Of a stretch of 64,000 nucleotides of DNA, positions 17,338 through 26,705 are shown one piece after another (positions within the stretch are counted from its first letter, which is position 1; every line of letters begins with the position of its first letter). The translations under genes were made by a program, and so were the position numbers. The notes beneath the pieces are model-generated. The model was not told the DNA's origin. It saw nothing but the letters and a program-made list of their open reading frames with translations, and searched no databases. This stretch comes from CBDFHV01 sp965247705 (GTDB lineage: Bacteria; Pseudomonadota; Alphaproteobacteria; Rhodospirillales; CAMCUA01): positions 1-64,000 of the forward strand of contig CBDFHV010000086.1 of NCBI GenBank assembly GCA_965247705.1, in the 5' to 3' direction.

Positions 17338-17610
17338 TCAGGATCCCCTTACCTCGGTAGATTGCCACCTGTTTTTTCTGCCAGCACATTCGGCACTGTC
17401 GGCACGGCCGGCCGAGACGGCGGTTTCGCGCACATGCCACTCCGCATTCTGCACTTGTGCGTCTCCCTCCCCCAACTCCAGTCGCCTTACACGCTCGAGC
17501 GTCATCTCGATGAGCTGGCGGTAGAAGTTGATCAGGTCGGCGACCAAGCCGACCGGGAAGGCAATCAAGTCGAGGACCACCAGGGTGCCGCCCCGGATCA
17601 GGGACCGCGG
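17338..17610 (-). pseudogene. Relic copy of the C-terminal end of the GT2 membrane glycosyltransferase
   Basis: On the minus strand this reads SLIRGGTLVVLDLIAFPVG, VADLINFYRQ and TLERVRRLELGEGD. It is nearly identical to the last 60 residues of the intact GT2 gene at 19471-20481 (SLILGGTLVVLGFIAFLVG, VADLINFNRQ). The match begins abruptly at about 17610 and fades after the LGEG. The relic therefore represents a partial duplication, or what is left of a second paralogue after deletion. It has no start of its own. Confidence 0.75.
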
Positions 17611-18190
17611 ACCGCCGGCACCGCTCTACCAACTGTCGGATCGCGAGATAGATTTTCGGATGATGCACATGAAACACGACCGTTCGCGCGGCGGATCGTT
17701 CAGTACTCACAACGGTTCCAACTCGGGACAGGGAATTATGATGAAACCTTGGTCGTTTGAAGAAAGCGCCATGGCCCGGCCGAGCAACGCCGCCGCTTCG
17801 ACTGAATCGACATCAGAAATAGACGTGCATGACCCATACCGAACAGGGGCATTGTAGGTATGTGCCGGGATTCCGCAAGGGATTGCGGTCCGGGAACGGC
17901 GGTCGGCGCCGACCTTCGTTCGACGAGGGGGCGGCCGTGCACGAGGCGCCGGCGACGGCTATCGAGGAGGCCGAATTCAGGATGCGCCACGCCGTTCTTA
18001 TTGCCGGACGCGGCCGTTCGGACTATCAATTGCCACCTCGCGTGTGACGTCAACTCTCGTGGCATTCGCGTGTGCCAGGACGCTTAGCATCTCCCGGCGT
18101 CATCGGACAGGTCTTTCGCCAACCACGGCGCTGACGAAGGCCCTGGGCCTGGTTGTTTGAGCAAGTTCCGAGAGGTCTTGAGCGTCCGCC
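17611..18190. other. Gene-free stretch upstream of the epimerase gene
   Basis: About 580 bases with no convincing coding region on either strand. The frames present lack ribosome sites and known motifs. Given the gene relic on its left, it is probably the remains of deleted DNA plus the leader of the epimerase gene. I see no clear promoter. Confidence 0.4.
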
Positions 18191-19318
18191 ATGAAGGTCC
18201 TGATCGTCTTTGGCACGCGGCCCGAAGCCATCAAATTGGCGCCCCTGGTCCAGGCGCTGGCGGCCACCGAGGGTGTTGAATCCCGCGTGTGCGTCACCGC
18301 CCAGCATCGGGAAATGCTCGACCAGGTGCTCGCCCTTTTCGCCATCGAGCCCGACTACGACCTGGACATTATGCGCAAAGCGCAGAGTCTGTCCTACATC
18401 ACCGCCAGAGTGCTTGAAGGCCTCGATCCGATCCTCGCCGAATTCAAGCCAGACTGGCTCTTGGTGCAAGGCGACACCACGACAACGTTCACCGCCAGCC
18501 TATGCGCTTTTTACCATCGCATTCGTGTCGGCCACGTGGAGGCCGGCTTGCGAACCTGGAACTTCGATGCGCCGTGGCCGGAGGAAATGAACCGCGTTTT
18601 GACGACCCGGCTGGCCACTCTGCATTTTGCACCCACCCGTACGAGCCGTGAGAACCTGCTGCGGGAGGGCATCGATCCGACGCGCATCCTGGTGACCGGA
18701 AATACGGTCATCGATGCGCTCCTTCACGTCGAAGCCAAAATCGGTGCCGAGCCAGCGCTCGCCGACTCCCTGGCGGCACAATTTCCGTTTCTTCCTGCTG
18801 ACAAGCGAATCGTTTTGAATACGGGCCATCGGCGCGAGAGTTTCGATCATGGCCTGGCCAACGTCTTTCGAGCACTTGGCCAATTGGCGGACCGCGGCGA
18901 TGTGGTCGTCGTGTTTCCCGTGCATCTAAATCCACGGGTACAGGCCGCCGCCGAGACCGAGCTAAGGGGACGGTCCAACGTGTACCTGATTCCACCCCAA
19001 GAATACCTTCCCTTCGTTTATCTCATGAGCCGGTCCCGCCTCATCATCACGGACTCGGGCGGCATACAAGAAGAGGGTCCCTCGCTCGGCAAACCAATAC
19101 TCTTGACCCGTGAGATCACCGAGCGGCCGGAAGCGGTCGACGCCGGTACGGTCGAGATTGTCGGTACCGACACAAACCGAATCGTCGAGCGCGCGTCCAT
19201 GCTGCTGGACGATGAGGAGGCCTATGCGATCATAAGCCGGGCGCACAACCCCTACGGTGACGGCCATGCCTGCGAGCGCATCGTAGCGCGCTTGATTTCC
19301 GAGGGCTCCGCCGACTGA
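18191..19318 (+). CDS. wecB: UDP-N-acetylglucosamine 2-epimerase (non-hydrolysing)
   Basis: 375 residues, full length for WecB/MnaA. It interconverts UDP-GlcNAc and UDP-ManNAc in the cytoplasm for cell-surface glycans. Family marks include the N-terminal VLIVFGTRPEAIKLAPLVQA, QHREMLDQVL near residue 38, a central GHVEAGLRTW, NTGHRRES near 212 and the C-terminal ITDSGGIQEEGPSLGKP loop near 285. The start ATG is fixed by the family N-terminus; the ribosome site is weak. Its presence among glycosyltransferases suggests that the polysaccharide contains ManNAc or a derivative. Confidence 0.9.
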   Translation: MKVLIVFGTRPEAIKLAPLVQALAATEGVESRVCVTAQHREMLDQVLALFAIEPDYDLDIMRKAQSLSYITARVLEGLDPILAEFKPDWLLVQGDTTTTFTASLCAFYHRIRVGHVEAGLRTWNFDAPWPEEMNRVLTTRLATLHFAPTRTSRENLLREGIDPTRILVTGNTVIDALLHVEAKIGAEPALADSLAAQFPFLPADKRIVLNTGHRRESFDHGLANVFRALGQLADRGDVVVVFPVHLNPRVQAAAETELRGRSNVYLIPPQEYLPFVYLMSRSRLIITDSGGIQEEGPSLGKPILLTREITERPEAVDAGTVEIVGTDTNRIVERASMLLDDEEAYAIISRAHNPYGDGHACERIVARLISEGSAD

Positions 19319-19470
19319 TCAGGGCAAACCCAAATCCGTCGATGGAACTCCCATGATTGCGAGGCTCACGATCCCCATGCCACGAGTGCGGCACCAGGGG
19401 GTTGCCCGGCATCGGAACGGGGGCCGAGCCCAAGACAAACAAGCGAAAGCGGTTTGGGAGACCGTGGAGC

Positions 19471-20481
19471 CTAACCGCTCCGTTTGAGCCTCAACGCCGC
19501 GGATTCCATATTCGCGACGCGCACTGTGTCCGCGGACTCTCCCTCCCCCAACTCCAACCGCCGCACCCGTTCCAGGGTCATCTCGATGAGCTGGCGGTTG
19601 AAGTTGATCAGGTCGGCGACCAGGCCGACCAGGAAGGCGATGAAGCCGAGAACCACCAAGGTGCCGCCCAGGATCAACGACTGCAAATGGCCGCCGCCGT
19701 CGCCGATGGCGTAGAAATAGAGGAACCGCAGGATGGGCACGGCGCCGACCACGCTGAGCACCATGCCGATGTAGAAAAACACCCTGAGCGGCTGATACAT
19801 TGCGTACATGCGCACCATGGTGCTCAGGGAGCGCTCGATGAACTTCGGAATGCTGCTGAACAGGCGCGAATCCCGGGTCTTCGGGTTGGTACCCACGGGC
19901 ACCGAGGCGATGGCCATGTGCTTCTTGCCGGCCTGGATGATCATCTCGACGGTGTAGCTGAACGACGAGACGATGTTGATCTGAATGGCCGCGTCCCGGG
20001 ATATCGCCCGAAAACCACTGACGGCGTCCGGGATCCGGGTACCCAACAGGCTGCGCACCGCGAAGCTGCCCAGCCGCTGAAGCTGCTTCTTGGCCCACGA
20101 GAAATGGACCACCTTCACGGTTTGGCGGTCGCCGACGACGATATCGGCACGGCCCTCGAGGATCGGCTGGATCAACTTGGGGATGTCGGCGCCATTGTAT
20201 TGGTTGTCGCCGTCGGTATTGACGATAACATCCGCGCCCAGCCGCAGGCAGGCGTCGATGCCGCTGCGGAAGGCCCGGGCGAGGCCACGATTGTTTTTGT
20301 GGATGACGATGTGATCGACGCCGAGCTCACGGGCCACCTCGACCGTATCGTCGCTCGACCCGTCGTCGATGATCAGCAGCTCGACGGCGTCCACGCCGGG
20401 AATGGCACGGGGAATGTCCGCCACCGTCTGCGGCAGCGTGTCTTCCTCGTTGAAGCAAGGGATTTGGACGATCAGTTTCAT
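19471..20481 (-). CDS. GT2 polyprenol-phosphate-sugar synthase-like glycosyltransferase with two membrane helices
   Basis: 336 residues from ATG 20481, where the family N-terminus MKLIVQIPCFNEEDTLP begins; an upstream extension to 20622 has no homology. The GT-A domain has the DDGSSDDT metal-binding motif near residue 40, VNTDGDNQYN near 95 and the QRLGSFAVRSLLG block. Two C-terminal helices follow (FFYIGMVLSVVGAVPIL and LVVLGFIAFLVGLVADL). Enzymes of this kind (DPM1/GtrB-like) charge undecaprenyl phosphate with a single sugar. A relic of its tail lies at 17338-17610. Confidence 0.85.
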   Translation of the reverse strand: MKLIVQIPCFNEEDTLPQTVADIPRAIPGVDAVELLIIDDGSSDDTVEVARELGVDHIVIHKNNRGLARAFRSGIDACLRLGADVIVNTDGDNQYNGADIPKLIQPILEGRADIVVGDRQTVKVVHFSWAKKQLQRLGSFAVRSLLGTRIPDAVSGFRAISRDAAIQINIVSSFSYTVEMIIQAGKKHMAIASVPVGTNPKTRDSRLFSSIPKFIERSLSTMVRMYAMYQPLRVFFYIGMVLSVVGAVPILRFLYFYAIGDGGGHLQSLILGGTLVVLGFIAFLVGLVADLINFNRQLIEMTLERVRRLELGEGESADTVRVANMESAALRLKRSG

Positions 20482-20694
20482 CGGATTCCGCGGGACGGCC
20501 ATTCCGGGTGGGCGGCATCTTACATACCGCGCGCGCCCCCCGCCAGGGTTTGACAGAGAGTTCGAATTCAGGCAAACTAACGACATGGATGGTCCGAGTT
20601 CCATGTCGGGGACGAAGGTCATGTGGGTGCCGAGGATGAGGGTCCGGTACCTTGATGCTTCATCGTCCGTTGTTTGCTGGGCGAGAAGTCAAAA

Positions 20695-22050
20695 ATGAAC
20701 AATCCCATGGTCTTGAAGGCGGAGGCTCCCATGCGGGGCCGAGACAACCCATTTGCGTGGGGACCGCTACCGATGGCCATGTCGAGAAACGTCCTCGTAA
20801 CGGCGTCTTCGTTTCCGAGCTTTGGATCAGCCGTCTTCAAGGCGCCTTTCGTGTTCGAACTGAGCCGCTTCATGGCGGCCGAAGACAATGACCATGTCGC
20901 CATATCGACGCCCCACGTGACCGGCGCGGCCCACAAGGAGCGGCGCGAGGGCCTTTCGATTCACCGCTTCCGATACGGGTTCTCGGCGCTTTGCGATACG
21001 CCGTTTCTGCCCAACTTGAAACGCCGCCCCTGGATCGTGTTCCAGATCCCATTCCTGGTGCTGGCCTCCTTCCTGCATCTGATTCAGATGGTCCGCCATT
21101 ATCGGGTTGGCGTGATCCACGCCCACTGGCTGTTGCCGCAGGGCGCCCTGGCGATCCTCTTCCGCAAGCTGTTTCGCCGCCATGATGTTCGAGTGTTGGT
21201 TACCTGTCACGGCGCCGACGTGTTCGGCTTGCGCTGCCTGGATTTCCTCAAGGCCTGGGTGCTGCGCAACGCCGATGCCGTGACCGTGGTCAACGAGGTC
21301 ATGTTGCCTGCCCTCGACAGAATGGTACCGGGCGTGACCCGCAAGGTGCGCGTCCTGCCCATGGGCGTGGACACCGACGCCTTTTCGCCGGACCGCGCCG
21401 ATCCGGATCTGCGACGTCGCCATGGCATCGACGGCCCGTTGATCCTCTTCGTCGGCCGCTTGGCGGAGAAAAAGGGCATCGTCCACCTGATCGATGCCGT
21501 TCCCCGAATTCTTGCCGCTCAGCCGTCGGCCCGCGTCATGATCGTCGGCGGCGGCCCGCTGGAGGCGGAACTCAAGGATCGCGTCCGGCGCCTGGGCGTC
21601 GAGCAGGCGGTGATCTTTACCGGCGCGGTGGATCATGAGGATCTTCCCGTCTACTACGCGACCGCCGACGTTTTCGTCGGCCCCAGTGTCATCGCCCAGG
21701 ACGGAGACCGGGAAGGCATGCCGATCTGCTTCATGGAGGCAATGGCCGCCGGCTGTGTCGCCGTCGTGACGGATCTGGACGGCATCGAGGCCCTGGTGAT
21801 GGACGGCTACAACGGATTTCTCGTCCGCCAGGGTGATGCCGAGGATATCGCCGCCAAGATCACGGCGGCGTTGGACTTACCCCGGTCGCTGGCCGACATG
21901 CGCCGGCGGGCGCGTGAGCACGTCCAGGCGGAATTCGACTGGCGCGTGATTGCCCGCCAGTACAGGGACCTGCTGCACCAGGATCCGGCGCAACCGCCCC
22001 TGCCGGCAACCGATTCCATCGTTCTCGGCCGTCCGGCACCAATCGTGTAG
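20695..22050 (+). CDS. Glycosyltransferase family 4
   Basis: About 450 residues. The homologous part starts near NVLVTASSFPSFGSAVFKAP. Possible starts are ATG 20695, ATG 20731 (with GGAGG just upstream) and ATG 20773; I list the first and regard 20731 as equally good. The N-terminal domain has VIHAHWLLPQGALAIL and VTCHGADVFGL. The C-terminal domain has LILFVGRLAEKKGIVHLIDA, VMIVGGGPLEAELKDRV and the acidic EGMPICFMEAMAAGC motif. The HAHWLLPQG and CHGADVFGL pattern is common in GT4 enzymes of exopolysaccharide and O-antigen loci. Confidence 0.85.
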   Translation: MNNPMVLKAEAPMRGRDNPFAWGPLPMAMSRNVLVTASSFPSFGSAVFKAPFVFELSRFMAAEDNDHVAISTPHVTGAAHKERREGLSIHRFRYGFSALCDTPFLPNLKRRPWIVFQIPFLVLASFLHLIQMVRHYRVGVIHAHWLLPQGALAILFRKLFRRHDVRVLVTCHGADVFGLRCLDFLKAWVLRNADAVTVVNEVMLPALDRMVPGVTRKVRVLPMGVDTDAFSPDRADPDLRRRHGIDGPLILFVGRLAEKKGIVHLIDAVPRILAAQPSARVMIVGGGPLEAELKDRVRRLGVEQAVIFTGAVDHEDLPVYYATADVFVGPSVIAQDGDREGMPICFMEAMAAGCVAVVTDLDGIEALVMDGYNGFLVRQGDAEDIAAKITAALDLPRSLADMRRRAREHVQAEFDWRVIARQYRDLLHQDPAQPPLPATDSIVLGRPAPIV

Positions 22051-22132
22051 TCTCTTGGCCCCACCGGGCCGCCGGGCCTCATTCCGCGTCATTTCCGACG
22101 ATCATGGCACAGTCGCCAGGCCGTGATCGCGC

Positions 22133-23227
22133 ATGCATGTCTGTCTGATCTGTACCGAGCTTTACGGGTGGGGGTCGGCGGGGGGCTTCGGATTCGCCAC
22201 CCGCACCCTGGGCCGGGAGCTTATTCGGCGAGGGCCGCGGGTAACCGCCGTCATCGCCCAGCCCCGGGGAGAAACGGCGACGACCCACCATCTCGACGGC
22301 ATGGACATTATCGCCTACCCGCGGTGAGACTTTCTGAGAACCGGCGCGATCTATCGGTCGGTGGGCGCCGACGTGTATGTGTCCGTCGAGCCCAGCATCC
22401 AGGCCTACGTGGCCAGGCGCGCCGCGCCGGACCGGGCCCACGTAGTCTACTTCCGCGATCCGCGATCCGCCCTCGACTGGCTGATCGAGGCACGCCACGC
22501 GAACTTCGGCGCCCTGTCAACATTGATGACCGCGGCGTTCTACGACAATCCCTGGACCTGGTGGGCGGTGCGGCGGGCCGACGCGATTTACTGCCCGGCC
22601 CAATTCCTTGTTCCCAAGGTGCGCCAAAAGTACCGCCTCGACCGGGACCCCGGGTTCCTGCCGACGCCCATCCGCGCGCCGGATACCGTCGACAAAGCCA
22701 CGACGCCGACGGTCTGCTACGTGGGCCGCCTGGACCCCCGGAAGAAGCCGGAGGCATTTTTTGATCTGGCCCGACAGTTTCCCGACGTCCGCTTCGTCGC
22801 GATCGGCAAGGCGGCCAACCCGGGCTAAGAAAGCCACTTGCGTGTCACCTATGGGGATCAGCCCAACCTGGACTTGGTCGATTTCGTCGACCAGTTCGAT
22901 TCCGACGGCCTCAGCCGTCACCTCTCCCGAAGCTGGATCCTGATCAACACCGCCGCCCGAGAAGGCCTGCCCATCACCTTCATCGAGGCCTCTGCCCATC
23001 GCTGCGCGATCCTCAGCGCCGTGGACCCGGATGGATTCACCTCCCGATTCGGCCATCAGGTGACGGATGGCGACTTCGCGGCTGGCCTGCGGTCCCTGCT
23101 GGAAAACGACCAATGGCGAGCGCGGGGCGAGCGGGGACGCGCCTATGTGGCCGACACCTACGAGACATCCCGCGCGGTGGATCGGCACATGGCCGCCTAC
23201 CGGGCGGTCGCCGATGCCATGGGCTGA
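22133..23227 (+). pseudogene. Glycosyltransferase family 4 with two in-frame stop codons
   Basis: One frame from ATG 22133 to 23227 carries the whole enzyme: MHVCLICTELYGWGSAGGFG, YVSVEPSIQAYVARR, TPTVCYVGRLDPRKKPEAFF, SRSWILINTAAREGLPITFI and a C-terminal helix. Two stops lie in that same frame: TGA at 22325-22327 (after IIAYPR) and TAA at 22826-22828 (after KAANPG). No frame change is needed on either side. These are nonsense substitutions rather than indels, which argues for true decay. The largest surviving piece lacks both domain ends and is unlikely to work. Confidence 0.85.
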
Positions 23228-23703
23228 AGGTCACAGCCCGGCACGCTTGGTGATGGGCGCCGGCACCCACCGAAGGATGGCGCACATGAGCAGGATCGGT
23301 GCCCGTACGTTTGTCGGCTGGATAAATCAGGCGCTCCTTGTCATAGGCGGCGACGGCATCGGGCAAACCTCCAGGGCAGGGCATCGTGCAGGCGCGCGAT
23401 GGCATCGGGCCGCAACAGGTCGTCCGCATCCAGGAACATGACGAGCTGACCCCCCGCCTCCCGCAGGCCGCGGTTCCGTGCCGCCGCCACGCCCACGTTC
23501 TCCTGGCCAACGAGACCGAGGCGCGGATCGGCGATGTCGGCGACGATCCGGGCCGTCTCGTCCGTGGAACGGTCGTCGTCGACGATCACCTCCAGGTCCC
23601 GGATGGTCTGGCCGAGCGCGCTCGCCAGCGTCGCCCCCACATAGGAGGCCACGTTGTAGGCCGGTAGGACGATGGAGACGTGGGGCAATTCTTTAGTGGA
23701 CAC
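23226..23703 (-). pseudogene. GT2 family glycosyltransferase, frameshifted and truncated
   Basis: Starts at GTG 23703 (STKELPHVSIVLPAYNVAS). It has a normal GT2 N-terminus: a VDDDRSTDETARIV motif where DDxSxD(x)T is expected, then NRGLREAGGQLVMFLDADD. Near 23375 the homology passes into another frame (LPDAVAAYDKERLIYPADK) and then fades. A complete GT2 enzyme would need about 100 or more further residues. The gene is therefore both shifted and shortened. It converges with the decayed GT4 gene. Confidence 0.7.
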
Positions 23704-23793
23704 AGCGGGCCGGGACCGGAAAGGGTGGTTGCCAACGCTACACCATTACACGCCTGCTTCTTCGCATCACGATAGGCCCCGAAGGGGGAGACG

Positions 23794-25236
23794 ATGAAAC
23801 GTCCCGGCGTACGATCCATCGCCATCAACGCGGCAAACCCGGCTGGCGCGCGCCTCCTCACCTTTGTCCTGCGCGCCTTTTACATCCTGGTGCTGGCGGA
23901 TCGCCTGGGACCGGAACTGTACGGCCTGTTCGCCTATGGATCGAACTATTACGCCGCGTTCCTTCCGTTTGCGTTCCTGGGGATGCGCCTGGTGCTGGGA
24001 CGCATGATCGGTCGACAAGGCGATCGGGCCATACCCCTGGCATCGTCCGCCCTCGCCATTCGCCTGGTCACGGCGCTATTGGCCGCCGCCCTTTGCGCCG
24101 TCGTCGCCTGGTTCCTGGAGGACGAGCCCCGGGTCCGCTGGCTATTGGGCGTGTTCGCCTTGGGGCTTCTGGGACGGGGACTCGCGAACCTCGCCAACGA
24201 GGTCTTTGTCGCCACGGAAACGTCCCGCCACACCCTGCGTCTGGAAGGAGCGTTTCGCGGTCTCGAAGTCGTCGCCGGTCTGTGCATCCTGTGGGCGGGC
24301 GGCGGACTGTTCGCGGTGGCCGGATTGCATGCAATCGTCTGGTGGCTTCAGGCCGCCATCGGCTTTGTCGCGATGCGCCGGGTCGTCGGACCCATCGCCC
24401 CGCGATGGGAAGGATCGCTGATCCGGACCATGATGGTTCAAGCGATCCCGTTGGCCATCGGCAACTTGTTCATCACCTGGCAGCTTCTAGGGCCCGTGGT
24501 CCTGTTTCGCCATGCGGAACAGGGCGCCGAGGTCCTTGGCCATTTCGGTCTCGCCTATCAGGCCTTTGGCGTTCTGGCCGGCGTTCCCGGCGCCATGGTG
24601 GTCGCCGCGTTGCCCGTCCTCAGCCGCGCCGCCCAGCGCAGCGATGGCAAGGACATGATGTTCGTCGCCGGAACCGTCCGCCTGGCCATCATCGTCGGCG
24701 CCGCGGTCGGCATCGTGGCCATGGGCATCGGCACGCCCCTGATCGAAGCGATTCTCGGACCGCGGTATCGGGAAGCGGGGCTCTATTTCGGCTGGGCCCT
24801 GTGGCTGGTGATTCCTTGGACGGTCGCCAGCGTGGCGGGCCAAGTCGTCGTTGCCCGGGGTCATCTGAAAGCTCACGTCGTCCTCGCCGCCATCGGCGCG
24901 ATCCTGACGTCCCTTCTGACCTATTATCTTGCCCGCGCCGGCGGCGCCGAAGGCGCACTGCTGGGCTCTGGAACCGGGCTCAGCATCTGGGCAATTGCCG
25001 AGATGGCCTACGTGAGGCGCCTGGGCGGCCCCGGACTCGGGCGCAGCCTCCTGCGCCCGGTGCTGGCGATCGGCCTGGCGCTCGCCGCTTACGCCGCCCT
25101 AACGCCGATCCATTCCGTGCTGGCCATGACCGCCGCCCTGGCGGCCTTGATCATCGGCGCCCTGGCCGTCGGCGTTGTCAAAAAGGAGGAATGGCGCGTA
25201 ATCGGCGACCTCATTCGGGAACGCAAGAAGTCCTGA
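23794..25236 (+). CDS. Wzx-like lipopolysaccharide/oligosaccharide flippase (MOP superfamily)
   Basis: 480 residues with about 12-14 hydrophobic segments and few charges outside the loops. The opening ANPAGARLLTFVLRAFYILVL with LGPELYGLFAYG is characteristic of polysaccharide biosynthesis exporters. So is the mid-protein GHFGLAYQAFGVLAGVPGAM block. Such proteins flip undecaprenyl-linked sugar units across the inner membrane. It is intact and the last gene of the surface-polysaccharide region. The Wzy polymerase and chain-length regulator are not visible in the window. Confidence 0.85.
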   Translation: MKRPGVRSIAINAANPAGARLLTFVLRAFYILVLADRLGPELYGLFAYGSNYYAAFLPFAFLGMRLVLGRMIGRQGDRAIPLASSALAIRLVTALLAAALCAVVAWFLEDEPRVRWLLGVFALGLLGRGLANLANEVFVATETSRHTLRLEGAFRGLEVVAGLCILWAGGGLFAVAGLHAIVWWLQAAIGFVAMRRVVGPIAPRWEGSLIRTMMVQAIPLAIGNLFITWQLLGPVVLFRHAEQGAEVLGHFGLAYQAFGVLAGVPGAMVVAALPVLSRAAQRSDGKDMMFVAGTVRLAIIVGAAVGIVAMGIGTPLIEAILGPRYREAGLYFGWALWLVIPWTVASVAGQVVVARGHLKAHVVLAAIGAILTSLLTYYLARAGGAEGALLGSGTGLSIWAIAEMAYVRRLGGPGLGRSLLRPVLAIGLALAAYAALTPIHSVLAMTAALAALIIGALAVGVVKKEEWRVIGDLIRERKKS

Positions 25237-25310
25237 ATCGGCCGATTGCCTCGGCACCGCCGTTGGGGCGATAGTTGGCCGGCGACAGGAATGACAAGGG
25301 AACCCGTTTC

Positions 25311-26705
25311 ATGGACGTCACACCCACACTCGGCCGCTGGGCCGCCGAGAGCCGGACGACGCACTCCTCCGTCGCCCGCGAGCGGGCACGGCACGCCATC
25401 GCAGATACCGTCGCCTGCATGGTGGCGGGCGCCGACGACCCGGCGACGGCCACCGTGCGGGAGACCGCGGCCGCCTGGGGTGCGGGACCCTGCACGGTGG
25501 TGGGCGGAGGCGGCGCGTCGGCGCCGTTGGCGGCCCTGGTCAACGGCACGGCGGCCCACGCCCTGGACTTCGACGACAACTACTATCCGGGGACCACCCA
25601 CGCCTCGGCGGTCCTGGTACCGGCGTTGCTGGCCCTGGCCGAGGAAACGGGGGCGTCGGGCAACCGGGTGATCGACGCCTACCTGGTCGGCCTGGAACTC
25701 CATGGCGTTCTCGCCCAGGGGGTCAACCGGGTCCATTACGAGAGCGGCTGGCACGCCACGGCCACGGTGGGCTGCATCGGCACCGCCGGGGCCTGCGCCC
25801 GGCTGCTGGGGTTGGAGGCGACGGCCACCACCCATGCGCTCGGCGCATCGGTCAGCATGGCCGCCGGCGCCAAGGCCCAGTTCGGCAGCATGGGCAAGCC
25901 CCTTCAGGCCGGCCTGGCGGCCCAGAACGCCATCGTCGCCGCCAGCCTGGCGACGCGGGGCTTCGTCGCCGGCGCCGAGCCCCTGGACGGCCGGTTCGGC
26001 TTTCGCGAGCTCTATGCCGGCGAGGCCGCGCCCGGGTGGGAGGCGGCGCTGCCCACGTTCGGCCAGGAACTCTACGCCGAGAAGTATGGCCTGGCGCCCA
26101 AGCGCCACCCCTGCTGCGGTAGCGCCCATCGGTCCATCGACGGGCTGCTCGAGCTTATGGAGGCCCACGGGTTCGGTGCCGACGAGGTGGCCGACATCGA
26201 CGCCCTGGTCGTCGACACCAACATCCGCAACCTCATGTTCCCCGAGCCCCGGAACGAGATGGAGGCCCGGTTCTCCATGCAGTACTGCCTGGCCGTCGCC
26301 CTGCGCCAGGGGCATCTGGGTCTGGCGGACTTCACGCCCCAGGCCGTCCACCGGCCGGAGATCCAGAGCCTGCTTCCCCTGACCCGCATGCGGGCCTGGC
26401 CCGACAGCCAGCAGACCGCCGATCCGGACAGCCGGCCGCCGGCCCAGGTCACGGTTCGCTTGAAGGACGGCCGATCGTTTACCGCGGTGGTTCAGAACCC
26501 CAAGGGCACGATCCAGAATCCCTTCGACGACGAGGATCGGCGAGCCAAGTTCCTGGATTGCACAAGGGATCGGATGGGGAAAGGCAAACGCGAGGCCCTG
26601 GCCGCCGCCCTCGCAAACGTCGAGGCGCTGGACAGCGTGGACCCGATCACCCGGCCTCTGCGCCTGGCAAGCGATGCCGAGCGAAGCGAGCGGCCGGCCG
26701 CGTAG
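25311..26705 (+). CDS. MmgE/PrpD family protein (2-methylcitrate dehydratase-like)
   Basis: 464 residues from ATG 25311; an earlier TTG at 25275 has no support. The N-terminal helical domain has RHAIADTVACMVAGADDPAT and the family LDFDDNYYPGTTHASAVLVP. The middle has GSMGKPLQAGLAAQNAIVAA, and the C-terminal half has KRHPCCGSAHRSIDGLLELM. The family includes 2-methylcitrate dehydratase and cis-aconitate decarboxylase, but many members act on unknown hydroxy or unsaturated acids. No methylcitrate synthase or methylisocitrate lyase is nearby, so propionate catabolism is not supported. Its neighbours (GTPase remnant, carbamate kinase, Ntn hydrolase) suggest a different pathway. Confidence 0.8.
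   Translation: MDVTPTLGRWAAESRTTHSSVARERARHAIADTVACMVAGADDPATATVRETAAAWGAGPCTVVGGGGASAPLAALVNGTAAHALDFDDNYYPGTTHASAVLVPALLALAEETGASGNRVIDAYLVGLELHGVLAQGVNRVHYESGWHATATVGCIGTAGACARLLGLEATATTHALGASVSMAAGAKAQFGSMGKPLQAGLAAQNAIVAASLATRGFVAGAEPLDGRFGFRELYAGEAAPGWEAALPTFGQELYAEKYGLAPKRHPCCGSAHRSIDGLLELMEAHGFGADEVADIDALVVDTNIRNLMFPEPRNEMEARFSMQYCLAVALRQGHLGLADFTPQAVHRPEIQSLLPLTRMRAWPDSQQTADPDSRPPAQVTVRLKDGRSFTAVVQNPKGTIQNPFDDEDRRAKFLDCTRDRMGKGKREALAAALANVEALDSVDPITRPLRLASDAERSERPAA

Noticed and set aside
19357..20553. Plus-strand frame of 398 codons opposite the GT2 gene
   Set aside because: The minus strand carries a clear GT2 enzyme. The plus frame is His/Asp-rich without homology, typical of an antisense shadow.
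22325..22828. Stop-codon readthrough or selenocysteine in the GT4 gene
   Set aside because: Two different stops (TGA and TAA) occur and no selenocysteine-type structure is seen. Decay is simpler.
25311..26705. prpD as part of a methylcitrate (propionate) cycle
   Set aside because: No prpB, prpC or acnD gene is nearby, and the family is broad.
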